The position numbers were made by a program, and so were the translations under genes. Of a DNA stretch of 64,000 bases, positions 48,201-57,793 are shown piece after piece. Source of the DNA: Rhynochetos jubatus. Taxonomy: Eukaryota > Chordata > Aves > Eurypygiformes > Rhynochetidae. The stretch covers positions 11,173,501-11,237,500 of the forward strand of contig CM050656.1 in the NCBI GenBank assembly GCA_027574665.1, given 5' to 3'. Under the pieces are notes generated by a model. It had not been told where the DNA came from and did not search any database. It saw nothing but the letters and a program-made list of their open reading frames with translations. Position 1 is the stretch's first letter. Each line of letters opens with the position of its first letter.

Positions 48201-50001
48201 TTTTTCCTCCGCACAGAGCGTGACTTCAGTTTAACGGAGATTCAAGGGGCTGGATCACTGCCACAGCCTTGTTTGGATTGTGTGTGGAGTGCAGAACCGG
48301 GGGCTGGACTGAGACGTGGACAGACATCCCTGCTTCTAACACGGGTCTGCCTGGAAGCTATCCAGGAGGAGCTGCGCGCAGGAAGCAAGACAGGACACCC
48401 TGGAGCACAACCTTCGCTTGGAAGGAAAGCGATGGGGCGGAGTCACCCAAAAAGCACCTTTCTTCAGTCATTAGCATAATACAAATCCCCCCCCCTTGCC
48501 TAGAGAAACAAAAAAACCCCACTGACCCTCCCTTTGCCCTCCCTCCCGTAAGCTTTAGAGCGCCGCTCACCATTTCTTGTAAGCGTACTCCAAGTAGGAC
48601 GCCACAAAGCGAGTCTCAAACTCTGAAGCGTATTTGGTGTCGTATATTCCTGCTGGAAACATTTCCGAGAGGTCAGCGGTGAAGGTGCCGAGGTTGTCTG
48701 GGAGGTGAGCATAGAAGCACTGGTAGAGGAAGACCAGATCGATCAGGCCGTTATGGAGAATGAGCGGCTTCTTCGCTCGTATGAGCTCCAGAAAAAAGGT
48801 CCGGACGCTCTGGCTCTGGTTCTCGTTGCCCTGCAGGAAGAAGAATCAGTCAACGAGCCTCAGCGCCTTTGACCTGCCCCCACCCCGGGAAGTCCTCAGA
48901 GCCTGCTGCAGCACAGCACCGCCTACAGCTCTGACGGCCCAGATATTTGGTGGAGCAGCTGCAACAAGCCACAGCCTGGACAGGAAACAGCAGGGAGGCG
49001 AAAGGGACAACGCTGCCGCTCACGACCCCAGCGCGAGCCCATCTTCGCTCAGCGGCTGTGTGAGGGAGACGCCGGGACCAGGGGAAGCCAGCGACCCCAG
49101 AAGCCTGGCGTGGAGCAAGCCGGGGCGGCTGAAGGCGAGGGCTGTACCTTGTCGTTGCCCTTGTGGTAAGGAATCCCCTGGGAGTACTGCTTGTTGAAGT
49201 CAAAGCCGTGCTGCACCAGGAACTGCACCGACTGGGGTTCGACAATGTAATCCTCCGTGCAGAGGAGCGTCAGGTTGTAGATCTGGCAGAGATAGGCGTT
49301 CTCCGACTGCGGGAGGAGAGCGGGCACAGCAGTACGGGGATACCGGTCACGGGGAGCGGCCCACAAAGCCAGGGGCGAGTCCACGGCGCACGGGTGGGTT
49401 GAGTCCCATCTCCCAGGGGAGTCCCGGTGCCCGCTGCTCCCTCGGGAGGCCGGGGCAAGAGGAAGCAAGGCGGCCCGTGCACGTACCTTCTCCGGGAGCT
49501 GCTTGAAACACGCGACTCCGAGGGACAGGACGGAGCGGGTCCTGGCCGCGCCGCAGACGGCCTTGTACCGTTCTTCGATGCACCTGGGCGGCAGGAGAAC
49601 GGGAGCTGACGGCTCCCGCCTCGGCTCCCTCGGCCCCGGCCCGTCCCACCCCGGCGCGCTGAGCCCGCAGGGGGAAGGGAACCGGCACCGGAGGGACGCA
49701 GCACCCGCAGCCGGTAAACCCGGCTGAGCCCCCCACGCGCCCCCCACGCTGCCGGGGCACTCACGGGCTCAGCAGCGACTTCCTGGCGCCGAGGCCGCTC
49801 AGCTCCTGGGGGGGGGGGGGGGGAGAGACACCTGTCAGCGGCCACCCGGGCCCGGCCCCGCCGCCGGTCACCGGCGCCGCCCCGCCTCACCGTGTCCACG
49901 GCCACGAAGGTGGCGGTGCGCAGCGCCAGCACCATGGAGGGCCACAGCTCCGTGAAGTTGTCGCTCTGCACGTCCACCACCGGCACCCGCCGCCACGCCA
50001 T
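45274..50001 (-). CDS. TOE1: TOE1, target of EGR1 / CAF1Z-type 3' exonuclease
   Basis: Seven exons on the minus strand: 49891-50001, 49765-49805, 49487-49583, 49148-49306, 48571-48830, 47433-47604 and 45274-46059; 541 codons plus stop, in frame throughout. TOE1 is a nuclear/Cajal-body DEDD deadenylase that trims 3' tails of maturing snRNAs. Catalytic acidic residues are D36 and E38 (VAVDTELSG), D167 ([12 protein letters not shown]) and D472 ([12 protein letters not shown]). The last is separated by a C3H zinc finger (C276-x8-C285-x5-C291-x3-H295), a basic NLS (about 311-323, [13 protein letters not shown]) and a low-complexity linker. The ATG at 50001 has a strong context (GCGGCCATGGCG). The upstream open frame has no other in-frame ATG, so the protein starts close to [11 protein letters not shown] and lacks most of the longer mammalian N-terminal leader. 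It diverges from MUTYH. Confidence 0.95.
46060..47432 (-). other. TOE1: TOE1 last intron with CR1 copy
   Basis: 1.4 kb intron splitting the C3H zinc finger coding region between FS and AYGWCPKG (acceptor CTCCCTAG, donor TTTTCG|GTAAGT on the minus strand). It contains the CR1 fragment at 46915-47221. Confidence 0.85.
46915..47221 (-). repeat. CR1 LINE 3'-end fragment (about 305 bp) in TOE1 intron
   Basis: Starts AATCATAGAATCACAGAATGG, then 'GGTTGGAAGGGACCTTAAAG', 'CCTGCCATGGGCAGGGACAC' and 'TAACGTG' after the fade-out. It closely resembles the copies at 8817 and 25529. Its sense direction is minus, the same as TOE1, so its 3' end would be read in sense in the TOE1 pre-mRNA. Confidence 0.92.
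47605..48570 (-). other. TOE1: TOE1 intron between exons 5 and 6
   Basis: About 1 kb. The plus-strand open frames here are chance. No element was recognised. Confidence 0.8.
49806..49890 (-). other. TOE1: 85-bp TOE1 intron 1 with C16 polypyrimidine tract
   Basis: Very short first intron: donor GACACG|GTGAGG and acceptor ...CCCAG|GAGCTG in the minus sense. The polypyrimidine tract next to the acceptor is a run of about 16 C (49808-49823 read as G on the plus strand). Confidence 0.85.
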
Positions 50002-50498
50002 GGCCGCCGCCGCCCCGCGCCTCTCCCGCAGCCTCCGCCCATGCGGCTGCCCGCCGGCCGCCGGCTCCCGCCCATCGCCCCGCCTACCCCCGTGCGCAGC
50101 GCTGCCCGTCCCTGCGGCCGGCTCCGTGCCTGCCGGCCGACGGAGGGGTTTTTTTCCGTTCTCCAAAATCCCTTTTCAACCGAAATTTGGCTTTTAAGAA
50201 AACAGGCGTTTAGCCCCGCCAGCCCGCTGGGGTCCTCCGCTGCGGCCGCTGGGCCCGGCGGGAGAAGGGGCGGGGAAAGCCGGTGTGTCTCCCTCAGAGC
50301 GCTGATTGGCTCCGGTGCGCAGGGGGGTCCCGCCCCCTCTCTCGGGTAGGCTGAGGACGGGAGGGCGCGAACCCGCTGCCCCCAGCGCCTCGCTCCCATT
50401 GGCTCACATGCGGGAGGTGGGCGTGGCCGCCCGCTCCGCAAAACACCTTCCCGGGAAAGGCTCTGGCGGCGACCCCCCCCCGGTTCCCTGTCCCGGCC
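50002..50498. promoter_or_regulatory. bidirectional TOE1/MUTYH promoter, CpG island
   Basis: 497 bp of very GC- and CpG-rich DNA between the divergent start codons of TOE1 and MUTYH. Two ATTGG motifs (inverted CCAAT boxes, NF-Y type) lie at 50305-50309 and 50398-50402, each followed by CTC or GCTC. No TATA box was seen on either side. The same head-to-head arrangement is known in mammals. The NF-Y assignment is inference from motif and position. Confidence 0.8.
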
Positions 50499-53400
50499 AT
50501 GAGCAGCCTCCGGGCGGCGGCGACCGCTAAGGGTGTGCGGCGGAGCGGCGGGAGGGCCGTCCCGCCTGCGGGGCAGAGCAGGAAGGGCGCGTCGCCCCGC
50601 GGAGGTGCCCGGTAGCGGGGAGGGCCGGGGGGGAGCGTGGCGTGTCCTCGCCGGGGCCGCAGTTACCGCGTCCTCGTGAGGCTCCGTCGGGCCCCGGTGC
50701 CCTTCTCCGTCCCGTGCCCTGACCCCGCGCCGCTCCCCCCGGCAGGGGCTCCGGCGCCGCCGCCTCCGCCGTCCACCCGGCACCTCTTCGGCGACCCGGC
50801 GGAGGTGCGGGCCCTGCGCGGGAGCCTGCTGGCCTGGTACGGCCGCTGCAAGCGGGACCTTCCCTGGAGGGCGCTGGTAAGGGCCGGCGGGGGGTGCCGC
50901 GGCGGTCCCTCCGCCCTACGGGGCCGTCGCCGAGGTGACCGTTGCCGAGGTGACCGTGATGCCTTTCCCTGCGCGATGCATCCCCAGCCGCGTGGAAGCG
51001 GGAGAGCGCGTTGGCAAGGTTTTCCCTGTGTTTTCCGAGCCTTTCCCGCTGCCGGGCGTTGTCACTGGAGCTCCTGCCCCCGTTCCGCGCTCGGCCTGGC
51101 GCTGGGCACCGGCTTCGCGGCAGCGATCGGTGCGGGGAAGCGCGCGGCCCTCCCGTGGGATATGAACCTCTCCGCGGCTTCTTCCCGTGCAGAGGGGCTC
51201 GGGTCTGGGCCGTCTCCGGCGGCGTCTTTGAAGCTGGGGGAAAGGTCTTCGCGCAGAGCCCGTTGCAGCGTTCCGAACGCGCTGGCGGCGGCGCGGTGTT
51301 CGGGCGGGTCCCCCTGCGATGGGCTGCCCCGTTATTGTTTCTCTCGTTCCGTCTTCCCCTTTCAGGCAGCGGCTGAGCCGGATGCTGACAGACGGGCGTA
51401 CGCAGGTGAGGAGCAGGGACCGCGTGCCCTGCTGCGCGTTTCCCCTCGGCACAGGCCTCCCCTACGGTTTGGGGAGGAAAAGCGGGTTCGGTTGCCACCC
51501 TGGGAGCCAGCCGCCTGGGGTGGCTGTGGAGCCGCTGACTCTGCGTGCAAGGCTCTGGGTGGGGGGCGAGAGCCCGCTTCGTGCCCGGGAGAGCTTCTGT
51601 GGGACAGCCCGTGGGGAAGGAGGGGGGTGGGAAGGGGGGTCCCGTGTGTTGGATGCCACTGCAGTGCCTGTAGCCAGCACAGACACGGCCACGGCACGAG
51701 GTGGAGGTGCCGTTGGTGCCCCAGCTCCGATCCCCGCCCCGCTCCCTGCAGTGTGGGTGTCGGAGATCATGCTCCAGCAGACGCAGGTGGCTACGGTGAT
51801 CGACTACTACAACCGCTGGATGCAGGTGACTGTTCCTCGCGGAGCGCTGTGCCCGCAGGCTGTCCCTTTTGGAGACCGTGTCCGCTGCCTGTGGCGGACC
51901 CCCAGCTGCGGAACACAGCTCTGCCTTTCCCTGACTTGTCCCCTTCCCTCTGTACCGCAGAAGTGGCCGACGCTGCAGGCTCTGGCACAGGCATCCCTGG
52001 AGGTGAGCGTTGCTGGAGCCGGGTGCGCTCCCTGCGCTCGTGGCCCTTCGTCTAACGCCACGCCGTGTCTCTTGGAGCAGGAGGTGAACGAGCTGTGGGC
52101 AGGACTTGGCTACTACTCCCGAGGGAAGCGTCTGCAGGAGGCAGCGAGGAAGGTGCCCTGGTGCTGGGGGGGTGGGGGGCGTTTCCGAAGCCCTCTGTGG
52201 CCCGTGGGTTGGGGCTGGCCCCCGTCTGCCCTGCCTTGCTGGGGGTATGTGCTGCTGGCGCAAGGCTACAGAGGCTGGGATCCCATCTTACCGTGGGTGA
52301 AATGGGCTGCAGGATGCACCCCAGCTGCTCCCCTGACCGCAGGCTCGTCCCTGCCAGGTGGTGTCCGAGCTGGGCGGCCGGATGCCCAGGACGGCTGAGG
52401 ACCTGCAGAAGCTGCTGCCGGGAGTGGGCCGGTACACGGCGGGAGCCATCGCATCCATCTCGTACGGGCAGGTGAGAGCTGGGCATCAGCGGCTGATGGG
52501 GACGCGCCTCCTCTCTCTGCCACCCAGCCCCGCTCCTGGCAGCGTCCTGCTGGTGGCTGTCACAGCCGGGGACTCCCAGGGCTGTGCTTTGCTCCGGTTG
52601 TCTCCCGCTTCGCAGTGCGTCTCGCCCACCGCCCGGGTTGGCCTCGTGTCCCTGCTCCGTCCTGGGAGCACCCCAGCTCCCTGCCTTGCTGGGCACCTCC
52701 TGGCATGGTAACCTCGGCTCCTGGTTCCAGGCTACTGGCGTCGTGGATGGGAATGTGATCCGGGTGCTGTGCCGCCTGCGGTGCATCGGTGCCGACTCCA
52801 GCAGCCCGGCCGTCATCGACCGGCTCTGGTAAGGGGGACGCTCCATCCCCGCTTCACGCTGCAGCGGTCGTGGCTGTGCTTGTTGGTGGCCAAGGGCAGG
52901 GTCGCTTGGGAGCCGTGGGGAGCTAATCCTAGGGAGGGAAGGCTGTGGTGTGGGAGCCCTTGGGAAACTGGTGCTGCTGGGGGCCGTGGAGAAAGGCCCC
53001 ACGTTGCCTCTGCCTACCTGGGAGCATCCCCCCTCGCCCGCAGGAGGTGGGCAAAGGTCCGGGGCCTCTCCCTGCAGATCCCAGTGCTGCTCACTGCTGT
53101 TTCTCCCAGGGACATGGCCAATGCCCTGGTGGACAGGAGCCGCCCGGGGGACTTTAACCAAGCCCTGATGGAGCTGGGGGCAACTGTGTGCACCCCCAAG
53201 GCCCCGCTGTGCGGGGAGTGCCCCGTGAAGGAGCACTGCCGAGCACGGCACAGGGTAAGTACGGCCCCTAAATCTGTCTCCTCCCTGCCTGTGGGTGGCT
53301 GGGAGCTGCCGACTGTCCTGGGGGGTGCCAGAAGGTCACCTCAGGTCCCCCCTGAAGCTTCTTACGAGCCATCTCTGTCCCACATCAGTTCTGCGACCCA

Positions 53401-55056
53401 TTCTTGGCTGGGCATCGCATCCTGCATCCTTACCAGGCCCCGTCCCCGAGGGGTCATCGTGCATGGGGACGAGGTGGGCTGGTGGCTGAGCCTGTCCCCA
53501 TTCCTGTCCCCCCTTGCAGGTGGAGAAGGAGCTGGCCTTCGCCTCCCAGAAGCTGTTTGGGAAACCTGCACCAGTGCCCGATGTTGAGGACTGTGGTAAG
53601 AGCCTGGGGAGGTCCCTGTCGTGATTCCAGGTCTGGGCCCCGTGGTGCCAGTTGCATCGTTGTTTGCAGGTGTTGGGGGCTGTCCCCTGTGCCCCCCAGC
53701 CGCCGAGCCGTGGGACAGCAGCCTGGGGGTGACCAACTTCCCTCGTAAAGCCGCAAAGAAGCAGCCACGGGTGGAGCGAACGGCCACATGTGTGCTGGAG
53801 CGGAGGGGCTGCCACGGGACCCCGGAGTACCTCATCGTGCAGAGACCCAGCTCGGGTAATGGGGCTGGCCGGGAGCAGGGCCAAGGCAGCGCATGGCTGC
53901 TTCTCCCCTATATGGGTGACAGAGCAGCCAGGGAGCAGGATGTGATGAGACTCGGTGTCCCCAGATGTGCCTCTTGCCGGCTCATGTCCACGCTGTGCCC
54001 CCTCCCCAGGTCTCCTGGCTGGGCTCTGGGAGTTCCCCAGCCTCCCGCTGGCTCAGGGTCTGCAGGAGGAGAAGCAGAGAGAGGTGCTGGCTGATCACCT
54101 CCGGGCCTGCACGGGGTGGCCGGTGGTGGCCAGAGCCCTGCAGCTCATTGGAGAGGTGAGCCTAGAGCCGGAGGGATGCAGCGTGAGCCCCCTGTGCTCA
54201 GCTGCAGGGGACGTCGCACAGGGGGAGGAGGGTCCCCCTGCCCTGCTCCTCAGTGCCCTGGCAGACTCGGTGCACTTGTGAGGCAGCGGAGCAAGCGGTG
54301 CATCCCCTGCTGCCTACTGGCTGCCCATTTCTGTGTCTTCCCATCCCCTCGCAGGTTGTCCACATCTTCTCTCACATCCACCAGACATACGTGGTCTACT
54401 CCCTGCCCCTGGATGGGGACGTGGCCCTGGACCCTGCCTTGGCCCCGTCCCGCTGGGTCACAGAGGAGGAGTTCCATGCCTCAGCTGTGTCCACAGCCAT
54501 GAAGAAGGTATCGGGTGAGGGGCAGAACTTGAGCCTTTCCTGCCTTCCCTCTGACTCCCCGGGGTCCCAGGCATCCCCCCAACCTCTGGGGCTGTTCCAG
54601 CTCCAGGACCCAGCTGCAGCTCAGCTCTGGGCTCTCTTGTGCCTTCTTCAGGTGCTAAAAGCGCGTGAGAAGCAGCGTGGGGAGGAGAGCAGCCCTGGCA
54701 AGGTGGGCTGCGCTGGAGCGTGGGAGCTGCTCCACATTGCTGCGGGCCAGGCTCCTGTGTGCGGTGCTGGAGCACCCCCTGGGCTTTGGGGTCAGGCCAG
54801 GAGCCTCCCCAGAGTGGGGCAAGGCTGTGTCTGGAGGATTTGCCTGCCTGGCTTTGTCTCTGGATGTCCCCAACACCAGGGTTCCCCCCTGCTTTGCCTC
54901 AAAGGCAATCCATGGGGGCCTTTGGGTTTGGTTTAGCCCTCTCTTCCACAGGGCTCCAAGCGGAAGCGGGGGGCAAAGCTGCAGGGAGCAAGCAGCACCC
55001 GCCCTGGGACACAGCTCTCCCTCCGTGCCTTCCTCCGGCCACCCACATCCCCGTGA
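50499..55056 (+). CDS. MUTYH: MUTYH, adenine DNA glycosylase
   Basis: Fifteen exons: 50499-50604, 50746-50876, 51366-51405, 51752-51825, 51961-52002, 52081-52152, 52358-52471, 52731-52828, 53110-53254, 53520-53595, 53670-53855, 54010-54155, 54355-54507, 54652-54702 and 54952-55056; 512 codons plus TGA. It removes A mispaired with 8-oxoG. The Arg-rich, acid-free N-terminus (about 1-35) suggests a mitochondrial presequence. Catalytic Glu is E97 ([12 protein letters not shown]), helix-hairpin-helix [10 protein letters not shown] 175-184, and catalytic Asp D199 (VVDGNV). The 4Fe-4S loop is C253-x6-C260-x2-C263-x5-C269. The interdomain connector has C299, C304 and C307 (zinc linchpin-like, with shorter spacing than mammals). 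A NUDIX-type 8-oxoG recognition domain follows (about 335-475), then KRKR at 481-484 and a PIP-like QLSLRAFL at 499-506. The start has no upstream competitor that suits the family. Confidence 0.97.
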
Positions 55057-55465
55057 CGCCACCTCTGACAGCCGAGACCATTCAGACCCCTGGTGCGGTG
55101 AGTCCTGCCTGGGGTGTGGGGTTGCCTCCCCCCAGCCTGCCGCCCTGTAACGTTCCCCTGCTCGTCCTTGTAGTGCTCACCCTGGGAGCTGTGCCTTAAC
55201 GTGGCCACGGTGGTCCTGGATGCGGCCCGGGGCCAGGCTTGCCCTTCCTGCTCGGCTGGAGCCCGCCGGGGGTTAGCAGGTCTGGTACAGCCGCCGCCGT
55301 GGACACGCAGCAGCAGGAAGGCTGCGGGTGCATCGCTCCCTGGCCCGCGCGCCTCGGCCACCAGCACCTCTGGATGCTGCCGGACTCCATCAGCCCTTTT
55401 TATACGTTTGTTTTTACTGAACCTGAGCCACAGGCTTTCTAATAAATCCCCCCCCCCAACTTTAG
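55057..55465 (+). other. MUTYH: MUTYH 3' UTR and polyA signal
   Basis: About 400 bases from the TGA to AATAAA at 55441-55446, followed by a C run and a GT-containing downstream region. The UTR is short and ends well before the HPDL 3' end, so the two convergent genes need not overlap. Confidence 0.75.
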
Positions 55466-56120
55466 GAGGTTTATAAGTGACTTTCCGCCTCTGTTGCGCA
55501 GTGCTGAGCTAGTGTTAAGCCAGGCCGGGCTGTCAGGCAGCCTGAGGCTGATGGTGAGGATGGCTGTCAGGCCGTGTACGTCTGGGCTGGGGACAGCACT
55601 GTTTTCTTGGGCAGGGCACCCCGAGCCCCTTGGCTGAGCATTAGCTGCTGGTGACGCTGAGTGGGGCACCCAGAGCACCCCTCCTAGCAGGGTGGGCATC
55701 AGCCTCCCAGGGCTACACGGCTCCCGCCCCTGGCGACCCCTCCATGGGGCCGAGTAATTGTCCCCCAGGCTTCTCGTGGGGTTTTAGCTCCCTTTTTTAC
55801 CTTTTCCATCGGGCTGTTTCCCGCTGGATGGCTTTCCCTGACTGATGCACGGTGACACCCTTGCAAAGGCACAAGCCTGGGGGGCTTTTCCCGAGGCGGG
55901 GTACCAGGGGTTTCCCCCCTCCCCACGTTTGTGTCCCTGCCTGGGGCTGGTGGGGACAGGGGCGGGTCCTGGGGCTGTGCAAGGGGCACGTGCCCTCAGC
56001 GTAGGGTCTACAGGACTGGGGACGGCCTCGAGCTGTGGGAAGGCCCTTTGATTGTCACCTGGCACCGGCAGATCTTAAACGGGAAGAAAAAGAATTAAAA
56101 ATTAAGCAGTGTTTGCAGGT
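55466..56120. other. intergenic gap between MUTYH and HPDL 3' ends
   Basis: GC-rich spacer between convergent genes. No exon, repeat or RNA gene was recognised. Confidence 0.6.
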
Positions 56121-56126
56121 TAATTC

Positions 56127-56132
56127 TTTAAT
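56127..56132 (-). terminator. HPDL: candidate HPDL polyA signal (ATTAAA)
   Basis: TTTAAT on the plus strand reads ATTAAA on the minus strand, 474 bases beyond the HPDL stop, in an AT-rich patch within GC-rich DNA. No stronger signal was seen nearer the stop. Confidence 0.45.
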
Positions 56133-56605
56133 TGAGGCGAGGAAGAGGCCGTCACTTGCCCTGCGCAGGGGCTGGCAGTGCTCTGGGTGGTGATTAGTGG
56201 TGAGCTGCCGTGTCCATGGCCCCTGGGTTATCCACTCCCCTCTGCAGCCCCTCATTCCCCCCCGCCCCTGGGGGGGTGGTGTGCCAGCAGGGTCCCTGGC
56301 CATGCTGCAGGCACAGGTCTCATTAAATTAAGATGAAATTAAGGCAGAAAGCTCTTCACGTGAGGTCAGTAAATCACTGGGAATGCAAGGAGGGGGAGAA
56401 ATCGCCCTTCATCCCGGGGTGACGGTCAGAGCCCCACTGGACTTGATCCTGAGCAGCCTGCTTCCCCGCTGAGCTGGCTCCGGGTTGACCTGGAGATGTC
56501 CCTGGAGATGTCCCGTGGTCCCTGAGCCGTGTATCTGCAGCAGCATACTGCCCCGGGGCTCAGCCGGCGGGGCTGGAGCGCTGAAGGGGGAGGATTGGAG
56601 CGTTG

Positions 56606-57793
56606 TCACTGCTGCTGCTGGTCCATATAGACCTGCACAGCTCGCCACAGTGCCCGTATATTGCCTTCCCCGAAGCCCGGCGCTCCCCGACGGTCAATGA
56701 GCTCCAGGAAGAAGGTTTCCTCGGAGAAGATGGGATGGGTGAAGATCTGCATCAAATACTCCTGGGAAGGGCTCTCTGCGGCATCGGTGCCCGGCCGGCC
56801 CTTGTCCCCGGGCGCTGTAGTGTCCAGCAGGATGCCCAGCTCTGCCAGCGTGTGGGGGTCCTGCCCGGCCCCCCGGATCTCCTTCTCTTTGTCCCCCTGG
56901 CTGTAATAGGCGGTGGGGGGCGTCAAGAACCGCGCGCCCCCCTGTTGCAAAGTCCTGGTCGTGGAGATGATGTCGGTGGTGCGGAGGCCGACGTGCTGGA
57001 TCCCGGCCCCACCGTGCTGCTCCAGGAAGGTGTTGACTTGGTTCGCGCCATCGTCCGAGAGGGACTCGGCGAGGACGAGCTTGCAGCCGTGTGCCGGGGC
57101 GCCCTGGGCGCTTTGCAGCGCCAGGAGCAGCATGCCCACCCCCTGCCCGCCCAGCACGTACCCCTCGGCTGGCCTCTCCCGCGGGTTCAGCAGGAAGCGG
57201 CGGAAGCCGAAGCAGTGCTGGTACCAGTCCAGAGCCGCCCGCGCCCCCCCCCGCGGGCAGACATACGTGATGTGGTCGAAGTGGGTGATCTCGATCCCGT
57301 CCCCCGCGGCCGAGGGGGCTCCCTGGATGGGCTGGAAGCCGGGCAGGAAGGGTCCTCGGTAGCGGGATCGGTCCAGGAGAGTATGGCTGACGTTGCCCAC
57401 GATGGAGCTCGCTACTCCGTAGGTGACGGAGCCGCAGGGATCCCTCACCTCGGTGGGGGGCACCAGCAGGGAGCATCCCCGGCTCTGCAGCCACTTGCAG
57501 AGTCCCGGCACGTCATCCACCTCGAAGCAGACGTTGGAGGCTGTGCCCATGGCGGGCCGGGGGTCCACATCGTAGAGAAAATCATGAGAGGAGGCTCCGG
57601 TGGGCCCCGACGCCAGGCGCTCGTTGACGAGGAAGACGGCGGATCCCCGCCGCAGGGCCAGCTGCCGGACCCGCGGCGTCTCCCGCACGGCCACGGGCTG
57701 GAAGCGGAAGGTGGCGGCCAGGTCCTGGGCCCAGCCCTGCCGGAAGGGCACGTGGAGGGAGATGAAGCAGGGGCGGCTCAGCAAGGCTGCCAT
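56606..57793 (-). CDS. HPDL: HPDL, 4-hydroxyphenylpyruvate dioxygenase-like protein
   Basis: Single coding exon of 395 residues, intronless as in mammals. HPDL is a mitochondrial relative of HPD; human HPDL makes 4-hydroxymandelate from 4-hydroxyphenylpyruvate and feeds coenzyme Q head-group synthesis. The N-terminal vicinal-oxygen-chelate domain (about 8-158) contains VFLVNERL and FEVDDV. The catalytic C-terminal domain (about 168-392) has the iron ligands H174 (HFDHITYV), H267 (GIQHVGLRT) and E364 (FFLELIDRR), and ends GFGEGNIRALWRAVQ. The ATG at 57793 lies in GCCATGGC just after a possible 5' UTR acceptor. Residues about 325-343 form a loop longer than I expect from human HPDL. It converges on MUTYH and diverges from SELENOP2. 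Confidence 0.95.
   Translation of the reverse strand: MAALLSRPCFISLHVPFRQGWAQDLAATFRFQPVAVRETPRVRQLALRRGSAVFLVNERLASGPTGASSHDFLYDVDPRPAMGTASNVCFEVDDVPGLCKWLQSRGCSLLVPPTEVRDPCGSVTYGVASSIVGNVSHTLLDRSRYRGPFLPGFQPIQGAPSAAGDGIEITHFDHITYVCPRGGARAALDWYQHCFGFRRFLLNPRERPAEGYVLGGQGVGMLLLALQSAQGAPAHGCKLVLAESLSDDGANQVNTFLEQHGGAGIQHVGLRTTDIISTTRTLQQGGARFLTPPTAYYSQGDKEKEIRGAGQDPHTLAELGILLDTTAPGDKGRPGTDAAESPSQEYLMQIFTHPIFSEETFFLELIDRRGAPGFGEGNIRALWRAVQVYMDQQQQ

Noticed and set aside
50002..50166. N-terminal extension of TOE1 by 55 residues
   Set aside because: The open frame continues upstream, but its first codon is TTG and there is no in-frame ATG before 50001, which has a strong start context.
50527..52263. 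578-codon minus-strand frame antisense to MUTYH exons and introns
   Set aside because: Arg/Pro/Gly-rich composition typical of antisense frames in CpG-rich DNA. The opposite strand has well supported MUTYH exons.
52052..53251. 399-codon minus-strand frame across MUTYH exons 6-9
   Set aside because: Shadow of GC-rich sequence. It crosses MUTYH exons and introns alike and resembles no family.
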